Shown here one piece after another: positions 57,379 to 64,000 of a DNA stretch of 64,000 bases. A program made the position numbers and the translations under genes. The notes below the pieces were generated by a model. That model saw only the letters and a list, made by a program, of their open reading frames with translations. It was not told where the DNA came from and did not search any database. Source of the DNA: Stichopus chloronotus (taxonomy: Eukaryota > Echinodermata > Holothuroidea > Aspidochirotida > Stichopodidae); the NCBI GenBank assembly GCA_021234535.1, contig CM037840.1:6334835-6398834 (forward strand). Reading direction: 5' to 3'. How positions within the stretch are numbered: position 1 is the first letter of the stretch; the number at the start of each line of letters is the position of its first letter.

Positions 57379-59300
57379 AAAGTTCATACTTCCAAAATAG
57401 AACCTCTGGGCATATAAAATTCCCAAATGCCCTTGAAATAAGGGATACATAGACAAAGGATTAAAATAAGACATATCATAGGAATTCATCTCTTGACATC
57501 ACAAATTTGCATACTTAGCCAATGTTTATTCATGATGCAGCTGTGAGACCCTAATTTGCCTGTAAATTTGTCAATCTTAGAGAGATTTGGATGGAATTTG
57601 TGGTTATTTTTAACATTTCCAATGCTTAATGCACCCAATACTGGAAAGCGTCATTTTCATGTGACATGACCTTTAACAAGGACAGATTTCCTTAGGAAAA
57701 AGTATTCCGTAAGTCAAAGACGATTATTCTTGCCACATCGGCTTTTAATATTGCAAGCGAATATAACATCATCAACTGCCTCAATTTTCACATTACATAC
57801 GCTTCAACACAACTGCTTTGATATTCAAGCCACAAAAAGTCCAACTTTGGTAAAATATTGAACTTAAAGATCGATCATTTTTAGGACCTTTCAGTGACGG
57901 TGAACACTTGTTCACTTTAGGCAAAATCACCCAATTGCTATAAAGGGCATGCTTACCTGCAAGCAGCAATATGACTAAAAAACATACACGAGTAAGGGAA
58001 AGTTACTTCAAAGAGAAAAAACTTTACCCCAATATGAGACAAAACAAACCTTAAGAGAACAATGCTCTTTACTTTTCTAGATTCCCTGTGGTATGATTGC
58101 CTAAACTTTGAAATGTCAAAAAAGTACAACTTCTAAAACAAGTGGAATACTAACAATGAGCAGCTGTTTCAAGTCTATTCCTATGGCTATCTTTGGCACA
58201 TATTGTTTGTTATCGAACTATGGTTCATTGATTTACTCTGTTAAAAATTTATTCGACAAACTTTGTTGAAAGTTTATGAAATGTTGATTCGATATAAATA
58301 GATTTATAAATAGATAGGGAACTTTCATTGAAGTTTGCATTGATTCCGTTGAATTTTGGGTCAACGAGTGTTATTGGAGGTCAAGCGAATCAGTACTGTA
58401 TGTTTGTGTCAGTTAATTTGGTGACATCATTGACTCCTTGCTTTAATAACAATTAAACTACTTACAGCATTTTGCATGCAATTCTTGAATACGTAGAATT
58501 CTTTATCACAGAGTCTGACTTTGTTGCTGTCCATTTTTGAGACACAAAGCGCATAGGCTGCTGCCTGTTGGTAACAAATGCGGAAATAAGCAATTGAAAG
58601 AGACATTTGTACAATACTGTCATCAAAACTTTTCTGATGCTGAAAACAGTACTAGTAGTAGTGAGCTATGTATTGTACATGGGGTGAAATTGATGGGAAA
58701 ATAGAAAAAAAGCAAGATATTACTAGACAGCCTTTTGACTAACAAATTTGTTCATTGATATTGCTTTAGGCCAAGTAAAAGTAGTTTCTTGTCCACACTC
58801 TTCAAAAAATTTGGGCAAGCGGGCCTTTTTTACTTACACACAGGAACTGGAAGGTCCGTTAGCAGCACAGCAATCTGTTTTTTTTTCACATGCCTCATCA
58901 CTGTATCAATGAGTGCTATGTTGCAAAGACATCGCTAAAGACTTGGAGACATATATGATGTTTGTGGTCAGGTCAGGTAAAAGATCCTACTTTTGATGGT
59001 AAAAAAACTTGTGCTGGAGGAAACTTTGTGCGGGAAGGGATAAGAAACTATTTTTTTTTATTAACTCTACCTTAATTGCTTAAAATAGATCATACTGTCA
59101 CACACCCAACAATTCACAGTACTTGACAATTAATTATGGCCATGGTGAAAGTTTCAAGCTCAATAATTCGACCACATTTACTAGACATGATACTGTATAT
59201 GGGTATGATGCAGCCCCCACTAGGACTATAATTCAGGTACTTACATGTTCTGCACAAGTACTGAGGGCCTTTGGAAATAGGGATAGCCGTCCACCACTCC
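57379..59300. other. Unassigned intergenic sequence
   Basis: AT-rich, with short A/T runs. No gene, RNA or element terminus recognised. Only short open frames without motifs. Confidence 0.4.
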
Positions 59301-59689
59301 TGAAGGGTGCACTCATAGTGTAGTTAGCAAACAAGCTAAGGAATAAGGACAATACATTTAAATTTGACAGCTGGTGATTAGTATGTCCGGTCATGTAACT
59401 GTAACACATCATCATTACTACATCCAAAAGTGAACATGATCTCCCAACAAAATATAGTGAGACATCTTGACAATGACAAGAGTTCATTTCCAGCATTAAA
59501 CAACAAAATTTACAACAATTAATTTGTCAATATGACAATAACAGAAGTGGAAATGGAGAGAAAAGAATTAAAATAACCTATTAACAATTCCTCCTTGGCC
59601 ACACAACACAAGTCAAATCATATAATAACAACTGGAAAGAAAAAAATAATACAAAGAGCAAAATAGAAGGACGAGCAATACATCAAGGT

Positions 59690-59835
59690 CAACACAATAT
59701 TTGGCAATTTTGTAAATATGGTTGCCTTAAATATGTCTTATATTTTCGTTTGAATGTGGCAATACTGGTGCTAGAAATAAGGCTTTCATCAAAGGTATTC
59801 CAAAGCTTAACACCAGAGTTGTTGTTGTGTTTCTC
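59690..59835 (-). pseudogene. Non-LTR ORF2 C-terminal end, minus strand
   Basis: On the minus strand the frame reads Asn-Ser-Gly-Val-Lys-Leu-Trp-Asn, then a Ser-Thr-Ser-Ile..Phe-Lys-Arg-Lys-Tyr-Lys segment and a stop. This is the end of a CR1/L2/jockey-like ORF2 (compare Trp-Asn-Ser-Leu-Pro..Phe-Lys). A T-rich, non-coding tail of unknown extent follows towards lower coordinates. Confidence 0.5.
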
Positions 59836-61790
59836 TGAAATTTAGCCTAGTTCTACACCAAATATCTGTTGTCAATGCCTCCATGTAATCCCATGTAACG
59901 TTTGCAGAAAAGAACAAATTTTAGCTTGAAGCACACTGCAGGTATTTATTTTATGGACTTACAGGCTGCATGTATGTTTTTTATATGTTCTTAATAGGCT
60001 TCCATATGTAGACTACCCACTATTGGCATTGGTTAGTTCAGTAGAAATCAATTGGCATTCGGTTGCATTTGTCCTCTGTAACCATACACTATTGGCATTC
60101 GCTGGCATTCGCTTTAGGGTTTTTCCCTACCGTACACCAAATGTTATACTAACCAGTAACGGTATGCATCTTATAGATTATAGTGAGCATAACTTACAAT
60201 ACTTACTGGGTCACTCTCAAACGAATTCCACAGTTACTCGTGTGTCAACGTCACCTCATACAAATTCAAGGCTACCCGACAGGTCGTTAAACCGGCCTTG
60301 ATAAATTACTGTAAATTAGATTAACAGCGACGGAATCGCGTTACTGTGTGAGCCTTAAGTTTCTCACAAAGGCCTTAACTCCAGCTCTGCGTGCTGGTAA
60401 GGTACTGGCACACAGAAATGAATGGGTTACCATCGCCAGGCCATTTTTTAGTATTGCGCAACACTTCATCTACTTCGATCCTGTACTGCAGCATGTCTGT
60501 AAGTTGTAAATAGGCTATGGTTGGAATACATGCGCCCCAGAACTCACCTTACATCATAGTGTTCAGCAGCGTCACTATCAGTTACACATGACATTGCATG
60601 TGCCTAGTTTTTCAGCGTGCCCTGAAACTGTGTAGTATCGAAAAACTGATGCGATGACTTCCTTTCATTAGACTTGTTCGACTAAGTAAGAAGATGGAGT
60701 TCATCAAAATCGTGCAATATATGTCTTTTTGCTGTAACGTATATAAATTATGATAAACCAGTTTATTAGTATAGCCTAAATTAGTAGGCCTACAGTACTG
60801 CTAGGTCAACCTAGGTCTATTCAGAAGTCTTTCCCGTTGACAGGCCTAGATTAATTGCATGAACCTATGGCGTAGGCCAATGTCCATACAACCAAATGGG
60901 CCTAGGCCTACATTGCCTTGAAAGGTTAAGAATCTTGTTTTCCTTTTGTTAGATAGCAGGGGTCCTTAACTTGTTGACACTAGTGTAAAGGGATGTGATG
61001 CATTGATGTTTGTATTAAATGAGTTTTTTCGCCTGTAGCATCTCTGTGCTTTGTGCACCTGCCACACGATCTGCAATATTTATATTACAATATTAAAGTC
61101 ACCACAGCATCATCTTGAACTTTTGACCTGACATCTTCAACTTTCGAACTGTCATTTTTGAACTTCCAACCTAGCTGCATGGTCCTTGTTGATATACTGC
61201 ATACATGGCTTACCTTACATTTATATTACCTTGGAATATTATCAAGAACTGGTTCAGTTAACATCTGGGTACAGTTGAAAGAGGATGAATCAAACATGTA
61301 CTTAGTAATAGTCAACATACTACTGTGATTCTTGTTTCTTCCTTTTATGAGTTTACTGTCTTAATTACAAGGCATGCGTACAACATAATAATTGGTGACG
61401 AGTATAAAGGTTTTCCTTTTCTCAAATTGGCTTTACGTTGTTGCCAGTGTTCTGTGGATCATCTTTGCTTCTCATTGTAATTTGCCTGCGAGACTTACAT
61501 TTACTGGCATACTGTTTTTTTTTTTTCAAGTTCAACATCTCTGTGAAACCTCCAGGTGCATTTTTTCCTATGCCTGGTACTTTGTTCGTGTGGTGGACTC
61601 ATTGGAAACAGTTGTTTACAAACTATTTATTGACTGCTGACCTTACGAGCTCTAGCTACTCCTGTAAGGAAGTAGGCCCTTCTTTGAGATTCTGTTGGTT
61701 CTGGAGGCCCAAACAATTTTTTAAACTTTGCCCCATTCTGTTCCTCCTTCTAATACTATTACTACTGCTGATGCTAGCAATGATACTGGT
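59836..61790. other. Unassigned intergenic sequence
   Basis: The open frame 60023-60301 has no recognisable motif. CAGGGGTCCTTAAC at 60957 resembles a hAT-type end but has no partner. Nothing else could be supported. Confidence 0.35.
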
Positions 61791-61799
61791 ACTAATACT

Positions 61800-62275
61800 T
61801 CTATTTCTGATTTTGACCCTGAACGACTTTGCAAAGGTAACTTGGGCCCTAGAGACTATGGTGACTACAAGAGGTTAAACCCATGGCAAGAATCCCGAAG
61901 AAATTAAGATCTTAGTCAGCAATTTCAAAGAAGATTTCATTACACATGCATTTGCTACAACTATGGGGAAAACAACCATAATTTGAAAAGATGTCGCTTT
62001 GATGGACCAGTTTAGTGTCGTTCATGCAACCAACATAGGCATAAGCAGAAAACTTCTATGTACAGGCGATCAACAACGTATTAGAAGTATGGCCAAGATG
62101 ACAGTGCGGCTACTATCAATACCAGCACCATTGCAAGCATCGTTCATGATACCCCAAACAATGTATTTCTCAACAAACGTCTGTCCACATGTGTTGATGT
62201 AATTAATTCTTCTAATTTAAATCTGTGTAATTATGGTATGGCTTCAACAAAGAGACCTAATAATTAAATGTTAAG
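61800..62275 (+). pseudogene. Non-LTR ORF1-like fragment with zinc-knuckle remnants
   Basis: Across frame breaks the translation shows Cys-Tyr-Asn-Tyr-Gly..His..Lys-Arg-Cys followed by Cys-Arg-Ser-Cys-Asn..His (about 61955-62050). These resemble paired CCHC knuckles of the gag-like ORF1 of non-LTR retrotransposons, with some ligands lost. It lies just upstream of an endonuclease domain in the same orientation. Confidence 0.4.
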
Positions 62276-62277
62276 TA

Positions 62278-62970
62278 GGTTTTCTAAATATTAATCACCT
62301 TTTAGCCAAAGTGGATCAACTTCAGTCTATTTTATACAAAACTGATGAGCCTTTTAGCGTTTTTGCTCAGGATGAAACTTTTTTATAATAAAACCATTCA
62401 AGACTTTGAAACATGTATACCAGGTTACCGTGTATTCATAGAGACAGGAAAGATAGGCAAGGATGGGGTGTTGCTGTGTATATTAAAAGCAACATCAGCT
62501 TCATAATACACACCAATTTTGAAACTGACAAAATCAAAGCAATTTGGTTTGAAATTGTTTCAACCAATTTTAAAAATTTGCTGTGCTGTGTATCGTATAA
62601 TCCATTGGACTCAAGAACTGAGTGGTTTGATCACTTTCATGAAATGTTAGTAGATCTTTGTTGTAATATTTCTGATGAATTTATAATTGGGAACTTCAAT
62701 ATAAATTTATTATGTGTAAATAACTCAAGGTGGTTAGAGGACCTTGAGATGTATGATTTAAAGCAAATCATTAAGGTGCCAGCAAGGGTAACAAATTCAT
62801 CAAGCACTTTAGTGGACCATATTTATACAACTAGAGTAAGTTGTATTGGGAAGGTCGAAGTTCCAAATGTTAAAATGAGAGATAATTACCCAATTTGTTT
62901 CACTTGGAAACTTTTTACTTCACATCAACGAAGAGCAAAGAAGGAAAGGCATGAAGTTATGATATACTAA
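62278..62970 (+). pseudogene. Non-LTR ORF2 endonuclease domain
   Basis: It starts with Asn-Ile-Asn-His-Leu-Leu (62289) and continues, after a break near 62390-62440, as an open frame (62413-62970). That frame has Gln-Gly-Trp-Gly-Val-Ala-Val-Tyr-Ile-Lys, Ile-Gly-Asn-Phe-Asn (normally Gly-Asp-Phe-Asn) and Val-Asp-His-Ile. This is the apurinic-type endonuclease of CR1/L2/jockey-like elements. The catalytic Gly-Asp-Phe-Asn site is changed to Gly-Asn-Phe-Asn, so it is likely inactive. Confidence 0.7.
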
Positions 62971-63079
62971 GAACTTTGATATTTATCCTTTATAAAAGTG
63001 ATCTAAGGTGATCTTGCCTGTCTTATCTAAGATGATGAAAGGCATTAAATAAATTCTTGAATTTTGACGGGTTAATACT

Positions 63080-64000
63080 TAGTTCACAATCCTGGTTTAG
63101 AGAGGGTCACTCATGTGAGACAGCTTTGCTTAAAATCACTGATGACTGGAATAAATCTATCTACAGTGGATCTATAACAGGTTCAGTATTCTTACACTGA
63201 GGAAAGCTTTTGACTTACTTAACCGTTCTACTCTTGTTGATAAATTATCAATGTATGTTCTCTCAGCAGATTCTGTTGCTTTAAGTTCATATCTGTCTAT
63301 TAAATTGTCATCAATCTGCTAAGTTAATGGGTCAATCTCTCTTCCACTCCACGTTACATGTGGAGTACCTTAGGGGTCAATTTCACTGTAGGTCCTTTGC
63401 TATTTGTTTTGTATGCAAATGATATGGTTAATTTGATAATCATTGTTTTGCAGATATGTACATGCAGATGACATAACTTTTCACATGAACAGCAAGTTTG
63501 TTGATTACTTAAAACAAAAATTCATCACCCCAATTCTCCCAGCCACCAACATCTAGTTCCTCAGCCTGTCTTACATTCCTTCACATGTGCAATCAGAACA
63601 ATGGATCCCTGTGTATGCTGTGTAATATGAGCTACTCTGCATCTTTCGAATTTGCTGTCAATCAAAGAGCACTGTAACTTAGAACCAGTTGAGAGTTTTG
63701 CTTTCTGGAAAGTAAAAATATAGCTTAGGGTGATGAGTTATGGCCTTTAATATTAAAATCAAGGAGGATATGGCTAACATCAGCACATGGTGTAAAAACA
63801 ACCAAAAGCCCATTATAAATAGTAGTAAAACTAAAAGCATGTTTATTGACTGGAGACAAAGGTTGATTTCTATACAAAACAATCTTACCACTCTTGGAAT
63901 ACTGTAGCTAGTTTGTTGGACAAACATTTCTAGCAATGACCTCAGACTCAACTGTCTACAGAAATCTGCTACTAGGATTATTTTAAGTGGAAATTGGAAG
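63080..64000 (+). pseudogene. Non-LTR ORF2 reverse transcriptase, decayed, runs off the window
   Basis: Motifs appear in several frames: Gln-Ser-Trp-Phe-Arg-Glu-Gly-His-Ser-Cys (63091), Lys-Ala-Phe-Asp (63205), Gly-Val-Pro-stop-Gly-Ser (63361), Gly-Pro-Leu-Leu-Phe (63392) and His-Ala-Asp-Asp (63461-63472, in place of Phe/Tyr-Ala-Asp-Asp). Further thumb-like sequence runs to the window edge. Many stops and single-base shifts are present. It is probably the same insertion as the endonuclease part upstream. Confidence 0.65.

Noticed and set aside
60023..60301. 92-codon open frame
   Set aside because: No recognisable motif or gene structure; internal repeated TTGGCATTCG phrases suggest a short local repeat.
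61438..61878. 146-codon frame with a Leu-rich stretch that looks like a membrane segment
   Set aside because: The Leu run comes from CTACTA/TACTAC-type repeats. The zinc-knuckle-like ORF1 remnant uses a different frame at its end.

Overview
This is a window of an animal nuclear genome. It is AT-rich, with large introns with GT..AG boundaries, microsatellites and a dense, layered load of transposable elements. The gene content and transposon mix (LTR elements of Gypsy, Copia and BEL type, CR1/L2/jockey-like non-LTR elements, TTAA-target MITEs, hairpin-ended Helitron-like repeats) suggest a marine invertebrate deuterostome such as an echinoderm. That taxonomic call is inference.

Layout. (1) 2682-28877, + strand: the last eleven coding exons of one host gene, an MBOAT1/2-like lysophospholipid acyltransferase. 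All exon phases join without a break to give 469 residues and a stop. The first coding exon (about 30 residues in relatives) is not in the window or not recognisable. Its introns carry many repeats. (2) About 30.5-40.1 kb: three broken LTR-retrotransposon pol regions in a row on the + strand (Gypsy, Copia, Gypsy), the first split by a hairpin-ended element. (3) 41.3-43.6 kb: a foldback element whose arms hold arrays of an 18-base palindrome, itself split by a hairpin-ended element. (4) 45.1-57.4 kb: three large hairpin-ended repeats on the minus strand, one carrying a 5 kb Gypsy-type element with its two 1.08 kb LTRs in inverted instead of direct orientation. (5) 59.7-64.0 kb: decayed non-LTR retrotransposon pieces. 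No tRNA, rRNA or CRISPR was recognised.

The main non-gene theme is a repeat family I call the hairpin-ended family. Its 5' end is a hairpin (GATTCCTTGCC..GGCAAGGAATC). The same GGCAAGGAATC lies near the 3' end as a subterminal inverted repeat, followed by a second stem-loop (AAAGCC/GGCTTT, in some copies AAAGTC/GACTTT, a paired change). The core is a (TG)n microsatellite plus tandem monomers of about 145-155 bp. The window holds two filled/empty comparisons that place insertions at T^T without a clear target duplication. These traits match the Helentron/HINE (DINE-1-like) group of rolling-circle elements. One subfamily carries a captured piece of a BEL/Pao retrotransposon (LTR, primer-binding site, part of gag) and occurs twice in opposite orientations, so it moved after the capture. 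The monomers repeatedly carry perfect DR1 nuclear-receptor motifs (AGGTCAAAGGTCA) and a forkhead-like TGTAAACA, so this family could spread regulatory sites.
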